Below are positions 33,586 through 41,656 of a DNA stretch of 52,499 bases, piece by piece. Origin of the DNA: JANXUC01 sp043782485 (GTDB lineage Bacteria; Acidobacteriota; Terriglobia; Terriglobales; Acidobacteriaceae); contig JAYWAL010000003.1 in the NCBI GenBank assembly GCA_043782485.1, positions 1 to 52,499 on the forward strand, written 5' to 3'. The translations under genes were made by a program, and so were the position numbers. The notes under the pieces are model-generated. The model was not told the origin of the DNA. It ran no database searches and was given only the letters and a program-made list of their open reading frames with translations. Every line of letters begins with the position of its first letter. Positions within the stretch are counted from its first letter, which is position 1.

Positions 33586-34979
33586 GGCTTGCTCATGGCC
33601 TCCCGCGCCGCCGCTACTCCAGCTTGCGCGTCGGCATTGGCGGGGTCAAGCGCCAGGGCCTCGCCAAAGTCCTTCGCGGCCTCGGCGGCAAAACCCTGGG
33701 CCAGCAGTTCCCTGGCGCGCGTCACGTGAAAACGCGCGTGAGTCGCGGGATCGCTGGTGGCAAGGCGCTGCTCGTCGGCGGCTTGAATCTGCGCCGCAAT
33801 TTCGCGGAAAGCGTCCTCGTTGTAGATGCGCTTGACGCGTTCGAGCGGCAGCTTAGGCGGTGCAGCGGTAGCGGCGTACTTGGGATCGCTGGCCGCGACC
33901 AGCGACTCCAGCAAGCCCTTGGCTTCAGCATCGTTTGGATTCGCCGCGAGAAAATTTCTCAGTTCGCGCGTGGAAGCTGCCGCGTCTCCTTTGCGGAACA
34001 ACTCGACAGCCAGGTTGAAGCGGTAGTCGGAATCCTCGGGATCGCCCGTCGCCGCTTTTTGCAGCGGCTCCAGTGCCGACGGCTTGCCGAGGCGCGCACG
34101 AGCCACACCCAGGTTGTTGTAAACCTCCGGCAAGGGAACGCGCATGGCGAGGCTGGTAAACATGGCTTCGGCTTTGTCTGGCTGGCCGAGGTAGAGGGCG
34201 CATAAGCCCGCCAGAAATTGTGCCCGTCCCGCCGAAGGATGCGTAGGCGGTATTTTTGCCAGGGTCACGGACGCCGGATCGTATTGCTTGGTTTCAAAGT
34301 AAGTCTCGCCCAAAGCCATTTCCGCTTCGACATAAGAAGGGTTGATGCGCAGCGCTTCGCGAAAGTATTTAATCTTGTCAGCCGCGGAACTGGCCATCAC
34401 GCCGCGAGTGTAATTTTCCAGCGAATCCAGGCGAATCGCCGGAGCGGCCGCAACGAAGGCATCACGACTGAGGATCAGGGCGGCATCGTCAAGATGCAGC
34501 AGGTCCCAGGCGAGCGCGGTTTGGATGTCAATCAGCTTGAGCAGAGGTCCAGATTCGGTAAATCGGTTCGAAAGATGGGCGCGTTTGACGTCGAGCCTCT
34601 GGCAGGTGGCGGTGAACGTGTGTCCATCGAAATCGTAGGTGCCGATGACAACGTAGTCGAGATCCAGCTGTTCCGCAATGCGAAATAGTGTGGCGCGGGA
34701 GGGATGCAGCCCCGAGGGCATACCGGCTCGGTCAAAAGCGTGCAAGCGGTCACTGCGGGACAGGACCCGGGCAGAAGTAGCCGTCGGCCCACCCGCCAAA
34801 CGCTCCCCAATGACCTCAGGAAAGGACTCTCCAATCCACTGAATTCCCGGAGCCTTAGAGAGGTTGTCGAAAGGCGCCAGCAGCAAGGACTTCTGGGAAC
34901 CCGGGGACGGGCTAGGAGACTGCGCCTGCGAGGAACCCGTCAGGCAAAAAGCAAAAACAATCAGGAGGGAGCGGAACAC
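33582..34979 (-). CDS. Secreted TPR-repeat protein
   Basis: A 465-residue exported protein: signal peptide (LLIVFAFCLTGSSQAQ), then a domain with KSLLLAPFDNLSKAPGIQWI and RIAEQLDLDYVVIGTYDFDG (about 30-150), which resembles the FlgO/CsgG-like domain of TPR proteins, and then TPR motifs (about 205-460; IKYFREALRINPSYVEAEMA, PEVYNNLGVARARLGKPSAL, DFGEALALDPANADAQAGVA). Start is GTG at 34979, just after GGAGG, unusually tight spacing. The stop overlaps the nfeD start by four bases. It likely scaffolds envelope proteins; it starts 25 bases downstream of the NADH dehydrogenase stop. Confidence 0.8.
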   Translation of the reverse strand: MFRSLLIVFAFCLTGSSQAQSPSPSPGSQKSLLLAPFDNLSKAPGIQWIGESFPEVIGERLAGGPTATSARVLSRSDRLHAFDRAGMPSGLHPSRATLFRIAEQLDLDYVVIGTYDFDGHTFTATCQRLDVKRAHLSNRFTESGPLLKLIDIQTALAWDLLHLDDAALILSRDAFVAAAPAIRLDSLENYTRGVMASSAADKIKYFREALRINPSYVEAEMALGETYFETKQYDPASVTLAKIPPTHPSAGRAQFLAGLCALYLGQPDKAEAMFTSLAMRVPLPEVYNNLGVARARLGKPSALEPLQKAATGDPEDSDYRFNLAVELFRKGDAAASTRELRNFLAANPNDAEAKGLLESLVAASDPKYAATAAPPKLPLERVKRIYNEDAFREIAAQIQAADEQRLATSDPATHARFHVTRARELLAQGFAAEAAKDFGEALALDPANADAQAGVAAAREAMSKP

Positions 34980-35003
34980 CCTCCGATTATAGCGGCGCAG
35001 TGT

Positions 35004-36383
35004 TTATAACGGGGCACTGGAAGCGGCGACTGTCTGGCTCTCGGATTCGACAACACCCTGTGCAATACCACCACTGCTCGTCACGACCGGCGAACCAAGC
35101 GCAGCCGAATGCCAACCGGGAAGCTGATTGTCACCAGTAATCAGCCGCGCACCACGCTCGTAGGTTACGTACGACCAGAACCATTGAATCATCACCATCA
35201 GCCGGTTGCGGAACCCGATCAGAAACAGGACATGCACGAAAAGCCAAGCCATCCAGGCAAAGAATCCTGAAAGCTGGAATTTGCCGAGATCGGCTACCGC
35301 CGCTGCCCGACCAATGGTCGCCATGCTGCCTTTGTCGTGATAGTGAAAGTGTGGGGTGCTTTCACCGCGAATCCGCCGCAGGACGTTTTTCGCGGCCTCG
35401 ACTCCCTGTTGCATGGCGACCTGCGCCACACCCGGCAACGGCACTCCTTTGGCATCCAGCATCGTCGAGAGATCGCCAATGACAAACACCTCCGGATGGG
35501 TCGGCAGCGAAAGATCTTGCTGAACCCGCACTCGACCCGCACGGTCAGTCTCTGCACCGAACAATTTACCTAAAGGAGAAGCGGCCACACCCGCAGCCCA
35601 CAAAGTCACCGCCGCCGATACCCAATACTCGCCGAAACGAACGCGACCCGGCTCCAACCCAGTCACCATCGTCGACGTGCGCACTTCCACGCCAAGTTTG
35701 GCCAACTGCCGCTCCGCACTGCGCGAAAGGCTCTCCGGATAGGCAGCCAAAACCCTCGGCCCACCTTCGACCAACAAAACGCGCGTGTGCTTAGGATCAA
35801 TCGAGCGAAATTCATTGGCCAAAACGTGTCGCGCAATCTCAGCCAGAGTCCCGGCCAGTTCCACCCCAGTCGGCCCCGCGCCTACCACCACAAAGTTCAA
35901 CTCGCGCTGAGTAGCTCCGCGGGCGGCCTCTCGTTCGGCCAGCTCAAACGACAACAGCACACGCCGACGAATCTCCGTGGCATCCTCGATCGTCTTCAGC
36001 CCAGGCGCCAACTCCGCCCAGTCGTCGTGTCCAAAATAAGCATGGCTCGCCCCCGCGGCGACGATCAAGTAGTCGTACGGGATGGCATCGTCCGCCAGTT
36101 TGACGAGCTTTCGCTCCAAGTCGAAACCGGTCACTTCGCCCAGCAGAACTTCCACATTTTTCTGCGAATGCAAAATCCAGCGAATGGGCGCCGCGATTTC
36201 CCCGGGCGAAAGTCCCGCAGTCGCCACCTGATACAACAGCGGCTGAAAAGTGTGGTGATTCTTTCGGTCGATCAAAGTGACGGCCACGTCCGCCTTCCGC
36301 AACTGCCGCGCCGCCTGAAGGCCACCGAACCCGCCTCCAACAATCACCACGCGTGGCTTACCAGAATCCAACTGAGTCACCAT
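35004..36383 (-). CDS. ndh: Type II NADH dehydrogenase
   Basis: A single-subunit, non-proton-pumping NADH:quinone oxidoreductase (459 residues). The FAD-binding loop is RVVIVGGGFGGLQAARQLRK near the start, with LIDRKNHHTFQPLLYQVATA following. The NADH-binding site is LNFVVVGAGPTGVELAGTLA (about 165-185). The second FAD region, VFVIGDLSTMLDAKGVPLPG, and the quinone-site segment VAQVAMQQGVEAAKNVLRRI are present, and there is a C-terminal hydrophobic membrane anchor (FAWMAWLFVHVLFLIGFRNR). ATG at 36383. It heads a minus-strand run leading into the TPR/NfeD genes. Confidence 0.94.
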   Translation of the reverse strand: MVTQLDSGKPRVVIVGGGFGGLQAARQLRKADVAVTLIDRKNHHTFQPLLYQVATAGLSPGEIAAPIRWILHSQKNVEVLLGEVTGFDLERKLVKLADDAIPYDYLIVAAGASHAYFGHDDWAELAPGLKTIEDATEIRRRVLLSFELAEREAARGATQRELNFVVVGAGPTGVELAGTLAEIARHVLANEFRSIDPKHTRVLLVEGGPRVLAAYPESLSRSAERQLAKLGVEVRTSTMVTGLEPGRVRFGEYWVSAAVTLWAAGVAASPLGKLFGAETDRAGRVRVQQDLSLPTHPEVFVIGDLSTMLDAKGVPLPGVAQVAMQQGVEAAKNVLRRIRGESTPHFHYHDKGSMATIGRAAAVADLGKFQLSGFFAWMAWLFVHVLFLIGFRNRLMVMIQWFWSYVTYERGARLITGDNQLPGWHSAALGSPVVTSSGGIAQGVVESESQTVAASSAPL

Positions 36384-36476
36384 AGCTTATAGATTCCAAT
36401 CCGACGCTTATCGATTCCCCCCAGGTGCAAGAAACTTCGCTCCGCCCCCGCCCAGTTCCAGTAAGATTCCGGGAAC

Positions 36477-37991
36477 GTGAACCCTACCGCCCCGATGCGC
36501 CGCAGCCTTTCGTCCTACCTGATGCCGTCGCTGGTCGATATCGTCTTCATCAGCCTACTTCTGGCACTGGCTTACGGCACACCAAGCCTGCGCCTCCTCA
36601 ACGACCCCGGCATCGGCTGGCACATCCGTACTGGCGAATGGATCCTGCAAAACTACTCCATCCCGCACACCGACCTATTCTCAACGCTCGCCACCCGCCC
36701 GTGGTTCGCCTGGGAATGGCTGTTCGATGTCGGGGTAGCCCAGGTCCATAGCTGGTGGGGCCTGAACGGCGTCCTAGCTGGAGGCGCGCTGCTGGTCGCC
36801 CTGACCTTCGCCTTGCTCTTCCAACTGACGCTCCGGCGGGGTGCCCCGTTTCTACCCACTGCGGGCTTCGTGGTCCTAGCCCTCTTAGCCTCCACCATCC
36901 ACTGCCTGGCGCGGCCCCATTTATTCACCTGGCTCTTCACGCTGCTCTGCTGGTACTTGCTGGAGCAAAAGCGCGACACCCCTTGGCTCTGGGCGATCCC
37001 CGCCATCGTCCTGATCTGGGCCAACGTCCACGGCGGTTTCCTGATCGCCTTCGCGCTCGGTGGCCTAACCCTCGCTGGCGATCTGCTCACCCCATCGCCA
37101 CCTCAAGATGCAAGACGTGAAGATGCAAGGCGCGCCAGCATCCGCCTCGGCCGAGTACTCGCTCTAAGTCTAGCCGCCAGCCTTTTTAACCCCTACAAGG
37201 CAAGCCTTTATACCCATATTTATCAATATCTTACAGACACATTTCTCATCCATCACATCCAGGAAATGCAGTCCCCGGATTTCCACTCCTTCGCCGCCAA
37301 ATGCTTCGCCGCTCTCCTGTTCTTGACCGCCTGCATCGCCGTCTCCAAGCGCCGCCAACTTCGCCTCGGAGAACTCTTCGTTCTAGTCTTCTTCGCCTAC
37401 GCGGCACTCTTCGCCGTGCGCAATATCCCGGTAGCCTGCATCGTCCTGACGCTCACCGTGGCCCCACTCCTCACCCGCGACCAGCAAGCGCCCGTCTCCT
37501 TTTCCCAGCGCATGGCCGCGATGGAATCCCGCAGCCGCGGCCACGCCTGGGCCGTGTTGTTCATCCTGGTCACGCTAGCCACCTGCGCTAATCACGGAAA
37601 TTTCTTCGGCCAACCGCTGATCCACGCCAGCTTCAACGCCGACCGCTTCCCCCTCCGCGCCGTCGCTTACCTCAACGAGCACCCGTCGCAGGGTCCCCTC
37701 TTCACCACCGACGCCTGGGGAGGCTACGTTATCTACCGCCTCTGGCCCAACCAGCGTACCGTCGTCGACGACCGCCACGACATGTACGGCTCCGACTACA
37801 TGAAGCGCTACTTGAAGATTATCGACGGTGAACCAGACTGGGCCGCACATTTACAGGCCACGGGAGCGCATTCGGTCCTGGTGTCCTCAACCAGCGCTTT
37901 AGCTAGCCTTCTGCGCCTGACGCCAGAGTGGCGCCTCGTTTACGACGACAAACAGGCAGTCCTTTTTGAACATAAGCCAGGCGCGCCATAA
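36477..37991 (+). CDS. Multi-pass membrane protein, glycosyltransferase-like
   Basis: A 504-residue polytopic protein with about ten TMs, a GIGWHIRTGEWILQN motif in the first loop (D-P-G-x-x-W-H-x-R-x-G), WFAWEWLFDVGVAQVHSWWG, CLARPHLFTWLFTLLCWYLL, NVHGGFLIAFALGGL, and the conserved RTVVDDRHDMYGSDYMKRYL near the C-terminus. The layout resembles the GT-C fold of dolichyl-phosphate mannosyltransferase-like proteins, but I do not recognise a defined family. The start is GTG at 36477 or ATG at 36495. It lies divergent from the NADH dehydrogenase gene with 93 bases between them, and the DUF167 gene follows 4 bases after its stop. Confidence 0.65.
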   Translation: MNPTAPMRRSLSSYLMPSLVDIVFISLLLALAYGTPSLRLLNDPGIGWHIRTGEWILQNYSIPHTDLFSTLATRPWFAWEWLFDVGVAQVHSWWGLNGVLAGGALLVALTFALLFQLTLRRGAPFLPTAGFVVLALLASTIHCLARPHLFTWLFTLLCWYLLEQKRDTPWLWAIPAIVLIWANVHGGFLIAFALGGLTLAGDLLTPSPPQDARREDARRASIRLGRVLALSLAASLFNPYKASLYTHIYQYLTDTFLIHHIQEMQSPDFHSFAAKCFAALLFLTACIAVSKRRQLRLGELFVLVFFAYAALFAVRNIPVACIVLTLTVAPLLTRDQQAPVSFSQRMAAMESRSRGHAWAVLFILVTLATCANHGNFFGQPLIHASFNADRFPLRAVAYLNEHPSQGPLFTTDAWGGYVIYRLWPNQRTVVDDRHDMYGSDYMKRYLKIIDGEPDWAAHLQATGAHSVLVSSTSALASLLRLTPEWRLVYDDKQAVLFEHKPGAP

Positions 37992-37995
37992 AACT

Positions 37996-38283
37996 ATGGT
38001 CCCGATCCACGAAACGGCAACTGGCTGCACCTTTGCCATCCGGGTTCATCCACGCGGTCGGAAGGACGCCATCGTCGGCGAACTCGGCAACGCGCTGAAG
38101 CTTACCCTCTCCGCCCCACCAATTGACGGCCGCGCCAACGACGCGTGCATCGTGTTCTTCGCTCAGCTGCTGCGAGTGCAACGCGCAGCCATTACCATCG
38201 TCTCCGGCGGAAGCAGCCGCAACAAAGTGATCCATATAGCCGGCCTCTCGGGGGACGAACTTCGCGCGCGTTTGACGAAATGA
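37996..38283 (+). CDS. DUF167 (YggU) family protein
   Basis: A 95-residue cytoplasmic protein of the DUF167/YggU family. Visible motifs are FAIRVHPRGRKDAIVGE, LKLTLSAPPIDGRANDACI, FFAQLLRVQRAAITIVSGGS and SRNKVIHIAGLS. The ATG at 37996 gives the family length; an in-frame TTG upstream would overlap the preceding gene. Function is unknown across the family; it is a widely conserved small protein. It sits between the multi-pass membrane protein and the convergent band-7 gene. Confidence 0.9.
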   Translation: MVPIHETATGCTFAIRVHPRGRKDAIVGELGNALKLTLSAPPIDGRANDACIVFFAQLLRVQRAAITIVSGGSSRNKVIHIAGLSGDELRARLTK

Positions 38284-38286
38284 GCC

Positions 38287-39273
38287 CTACTGCCCCTTCG
38301 GCAGTTGCAGCAACAACCCAGTTCCCTGCCCAGCCTCCACGCTCGGCAACTGCCCATTCCACTTGTCGATATACGCCCGCTGATTTTCCAGCCGCCGCAA
38401 CTCCAACAACTGAGGACTAATCGAACTCTGCCGAATCCGGTTCGCATCCGCCTCGCCCTTGGCCCGAGTTACCACCGACTGCGCGTCGCCGTCGGCCTCG
38501 GCAATTTTCTTGGCTGCTTCAGCCTGCGTCGTGGCCAGCTCGTTCTTGGCACGCTCAGATTCCTGAATCGCCTGCGCCTTCGCCGTAATCGCCGTGGCAA
38601 TCACCGCCGGGACGCGCGGCGCTCCAATGAACCCAAACTGCTGCACGCCCACGCCGACGTTGGTCACCTTATCCTGAATCTGCGTTTCCACCTGATGCAG
38701 GAACTGCGCTTTCTTTTCCCCGTAAATGTCTTCGACCGTATAAGTTGACGCAACCTCGTTCAACGAGTTCCGCACAATATCGCGCAGAATTCCATGTGTA
38801 AACAACTCAAGATTGCTCACCCGATACTTCACATAAAAATCCGGCACTTTCGTCGGCTCAATGGCATAAGAAAGAGATGTATCCACAAACACCTCCATCC
38901 CCTCCTTGCTGTTGAAGCCCATTTCCTCATTGATCGGATGACCTTCGTTCACATCCTTCGTCCATTTCACCGTTTGTACAAACGTTGGAAATTCAATGAT
39001 CTGCGTCGTCAGCGGACTGAACACCACCCAGCCCGTACGAATCGGAATCTCCGATGCCCCGCGCTGGCTCCCCGCCAAGTTCACCTCAATCCCGGTGTAC
39101 CCAGCTTCAATGCGCGTGATGCTCAGCAAAAAATTACCGATCAGCAGCAGGCCGATCAATCCAATCACGGCGAAGAACACCCACTTCAGGTTGAATCCCC
39201 CACTCAAGTTTTGTCCAAACCGGTTGAGAATCTCTGGCCGCCGCGAATCCGAGTCTTTATCGAAGATCGTCAT
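38287..39273 (-). CDS. Prohibitin-like band-7/SPFH membrane protein
   Basis: A 328-residue SPFH protein, a second one in this window and distinct from the slipin. It has an N-terminal TM (FFAVIGLIGLLLIGNFLLSI, about 32-52), EAGYTGIEVNLAGSQRGASE, MEVFVDTSLSYAIEPTKVPD, LRDIVRNSLNEVASTYTVED, and a long Ala/Glu/Lys-rich helix (TAKAQAIQESERAKNELATT, AAKKIAEADGDAQSVVTRAK) typical of prohibitin. The C-terminus is Gly/Leu-rich. GAGGGG precedes the ATG at 39273. Such proteins form ring-like oligomers associated with membrane proteases. It is divergent from the serine hydrolase operon. Confidence 0.9.
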   Translation of the reverse strand: MTIFDKDSDSRRPEILNRFGQNLSGGFNLKWVFFAVIGLIGLLLIGNFLLSITRIEAGYTGIEVNLAGSQRGASEIPIRTGWVVFSPLTTQIIEFPTFVQTVKWTKDVNEGHPINEEMGFNSKEGMEVFVDTSLSYAIEPTKVPDFYVKYRVSNLELFTHGILRDIVRNSLNEVASTYTVEDIYGEKKAQFLHQVETQIQDKVTNVGVGVQQFGFIGAPRVPAVIATAITAKAQAIQESERAKNELATTQAEAAKKIAEADGDAQSVVTRAKGEADANRIRQSSISPQLLELRRLENQRAYIDKWNGQLPSVEAGQGTGLLLQLPKGQ

Positions 39274-39360
39274 AAGTTTCCCCTCTAAAATTGAATCCTC
39301 ACTTTACCACTCAGCCGCGCTTTGCTATAAACCCTAGCAGCGCATTCCCGAGACACAAAT

Positions 39361-40473
39361 CTGACATCCTCTCTCCACCCCGAGTTCGACAATCAGGACG
39401 AAGCGTTCCAGCCAGCCTTCGCCATCCTGCGTCAGGCCATCGCAGACCGCGCCTTTCCCTGCGCCGTTACTGCCGTCACGCACAAGGGAACCCTGGTCGC
39501 CTCGCACGCCTTCGGGCGTTTTACCTTTGCCAGTGACGCCCCCGAAGCACGCGCCGACACCATTTTCGACCTGGCCTCGGTTTCGAAAGCCGTCGCAACC
39601 ACCACCATGGCCGGGCTACTCTACCAACGGGGATTGCTCGATTTGGAAATGCCTGTGGCCGGGATTCTTCCCGAGTTCGCACGGGATGCCTCGGGAGCCG
39701 TTGACCCGCGCCGGGGCGAAATCACCTTCCATATGTTGCTCGCCCATTCCTCCGGCCTGCCGGCGCACCTGCGCCTTTTTGAAACGGCGCACTCGCGGAA
39801 CGAGGCGGTGGCTCTCGCTCTGCACGCCGCGCTCATTGACGAGCCGGGAATGCGCGCGGAATACAGCGATATCGGCTTTATCATTCTCGCAGAAGCGCTC
39901 ACACAGTTAGCCGACGAAGGCCTCGACACCTTCTGCCAACGCGAGATCTTTGGCCCGCTGGGCATGGCGCACACGGGGTTCAATCCGCCCGCCCACCAAA
40001 AGGCGTTGATTCCGCCGACAGTCGAAGACGAGACCTTTCGCCATTGTGTCGTCCAGGGCCAGGTCAATGACGAAAATGCCAGCGCAATGAACGGCGTCGC
40101 CGGACACGCCGGTTTGTTCGCGCCTGCCGCGGACCTCGCTCGCTTCGCCCATGCCATGCTCTCCGGCGGCAGTCCGATTCTGCGCCTCGAAACGCTGGAA
40201 ATCTTCACCCGCCGGGAACTACTTCCACCTGGCACGTCTCGCACGCTGGGCTGGGATACGCCGAGCGCACCCTCGCAAGCAGGTCGGCATTTTTCACCAA
40301 CCTCCTTCGGCCACCTCGGCTACACGGGAACCTCTTTGTGGATCGACCCCGAGCGGCGGATTTCGATAACCTTGCTCACCAACCGGACGTGGCCTGACGG
40401 GAAAAATAAAGCGATCCAACAAGTCCGCCCAGCCTTCCACGATGCGGTGATGGAGAGTCTGAACCACTTATGA
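39361..40473 (+). CDS. Serine hydrolase (beta-lactamase-related/AmiE-like), non-canonical start
   Basis: A beta-lactamase-fold hydrolase of about 370 residues. The catalytic SVSK sits in DTIFDLASVSKAVATTTMAG, followed by YSDIGFIILAEALTQ and the third motif HLGYTGTSLWIDPERR, almost the same as in the 19103 protein. The homology begins upstream of the first ATG (39607): DEAFQPAFAILRQAIADRAF and CAVTAVTHKGTLVASHAFGR are in frame. Between the stop at 39328 and 39607 there is no ATG, GTG or TTG, so translation must start at a rare codon; CTG at 39361 is the best candidate, with only a weak ribosome site. No signal peptide is visible. Its stop overlaps the murQ start (ATGA), so the two are coupled in muropeptide recycling. 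Confidence 0.82.
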   Translation: MTSSLHPEFDNQDEAFQPAFAILRQAIADRAFPCAVTAVTHKGTLVASHAFGRFTFASDAPEARADTIFDLASVSKAVATTTMAGLLYQRGLLDLEMPVAGILPEFARDASGAVDPRRGEITFHMLLAHSSGLPAHLRLFETAHSRNEAVALALHAALIDEPGMRAEYSDIGFIILAEALTQLADEGLDTFCQREIFGPLGMAHTGFNPPAHQKALIPPTVEDETFRHCVVQGQVNDENASAMNGVAGHAGLFAPAADLARFAHAMLSGGSPILRLETLEIFTRRELLPPGTSRTLGWDTPSAPSQAGRHFSPTSFGHLGYTGTSLWIDPERRISITLLTNRTWPDGKNKAIQQVRPAFHDAVMESLNHL

Positions 40474-41417
40474 AACAGCCACCCAAGAAAGCCACTCTAG
40501 GCCACCTCCGCACCGAACAGCGCAATCGCGCCTCCGCTCATCTGGACCAAGAGACAACGCTCGACCTCGTTCGCATCATCAACCGCGAAGATGCCAAAGT
40601 CGCCGGGGCCGTGCGCAAGGCTCTCCCGCAAATTGCCAAAGCCGTAGACGTAATCGCCGAGCGCCTCCGCCGCGGTGGACGCCTCATCTATGTAGGAGCC
40701 GGAACCAGCGGTCGCATCGCCGCCCTCGACGCCTCGGAGTGCCCGCCCACTTTCGGCACCGACCCGCGCCAAGTCCAGTTCGTCATCGCCGGCGGCCCGA
40801 AGGCTTTAGGCGCAGCCGTCGAAGCCAACGAAGACTCCCGCGAATTCGGCCAGCGCGACATTGCCGAGCGCAAGCCGCAAAAGAACGATGTAGTCGTCGG
40901 CATCGCCGCCAGCGGACGCACGCCCTACACAGTTGCCGCCGTCGAGTATGCCCGCAAGTGTGGCGCGGCTACCATTGGAATCTGCTGCAACGACGGTTCC
41001 CCCCTGGCCAACACCGCGCAGATCGCCATCGTGGCGTCAGTTGGCCCCGAAGTGCTCTCCGGCTCCAGCCGAATGAAGGCCGGTACCGCCCAGAAAATGA
41101 TCCTCAACATGCTCACCACAGGCGCCATGACCCGCCTCGGCTACGTCTACGGCAACCTGATGGTGAACGTAAAACCCAACAACGAAAAGCTAGTGGACCG
41201 CGCCATCCGCATCCTGCAAGACGCCGCCGAAATCGACCAATCCACCGCCGCCCACGCCCTCAAAGCCTCCGGCAACAACGTCCCCGTGGCCCTGGTGATG
41301 CTCAAAGCAAAGCTAAGCCCCACTCAGGCGCAACGCCGCCTAAAAGCCCAATCCGGCAATGTTCGCCGAGCCATCAAATCGCAACCGCCAAATCCTCCCT
41401 CAACTCTTTCCTCTTGA
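40470..41417 (+). CDS. murQ: N-acetylmuramic acid 6-phosphate etherase MurQ
   Basis: MurQ cleaves the lactyl ether of MurNAc-6-phosphate, giving GlcNAc-6-phosphate and D-lactate, in peptidoglycan recycling. The 315 residues match the family: LGHLRTEQRNRASAHLDQ, the SIS-domain RLIYVGAGTSGRIAALDASE, ECPPTFGTDPRQVQFVIAGG (conserved Glu90), VVGIAASGRTPYTVAAVEYA, IVASVGPEVLSGSSRMKAGT, MLTTGAMTRLGYVYGNLMVN and AEIDQSTAAHALKASGNNVP. It overlaps the serine hydrolase gene by ATGA. No MurNAc kinase (AnmK/MurK) or MurP-type transporter is in the window; one is required to supply the substrate. Confidence 0.97.
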   Translation: MKQPPKKATLGHLRTEQRNRASAHLDQETTLDLVRIINREDAKVAGAVRKALPQIAKAVDVIAERLRRGGRLIYVGAGTSGRIAALDASECPPTFGTDPRQVQFVIAGGPKALGAAVEANEDSREFGQRDIAERKPQKNDVVVGIAASGRTPYTVAAVEYARKCGAATIGICCNDGSPLANTAQIAIVASVGPEVLSGSSRMKAGTAQKMILNMLTTGAMTRLGYVYGNLMVNVKPNNEKLVDRAIRILQDAAEIDQSTAAHALKASGNNVPVALVMLKAKLSPTQAQRRLKAQSGNVRRAIKSQPPNPPSTLSS

Positions 41418-41422
41418 GCTTT

Positions 41423-41484
41423 GTCATCTTGAGCGCAGCATCCGCGCGCGAAGCGCGGGAATGCGCAGTCGAAAGACCCCTGCT
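41423..41484 (+). repeat. Dispersed GTCATCCTGAGCG-type repeat
   Basis: This copy opens GTCATCTTGAGCGCAGCA and ends GCGCAGTCGAAAGACCCC, with a central palindrome GCGCGCGAAGCGCG. Same family as the copies at 13466 and 17875. It lies in the gap between murQ and murA; the rest of that gap has no other feature I can see. Confidence 0.7.
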
Positions 41485-41656
41485 CATGCAATAACCCCGC
41501 CCACGGGCATTCATCCACCGACCTACCGACAGCCCAACCCAGCAGGTTCCCTTTCGATACTCTCCCCCACCGCCACAATCCCGCTAGAATATGCAGAGCG
41601 CCACAGTAAGGAATTCCATGTGGGCTTCGTCACGACAGCAAAGGACTGATCCCGAA

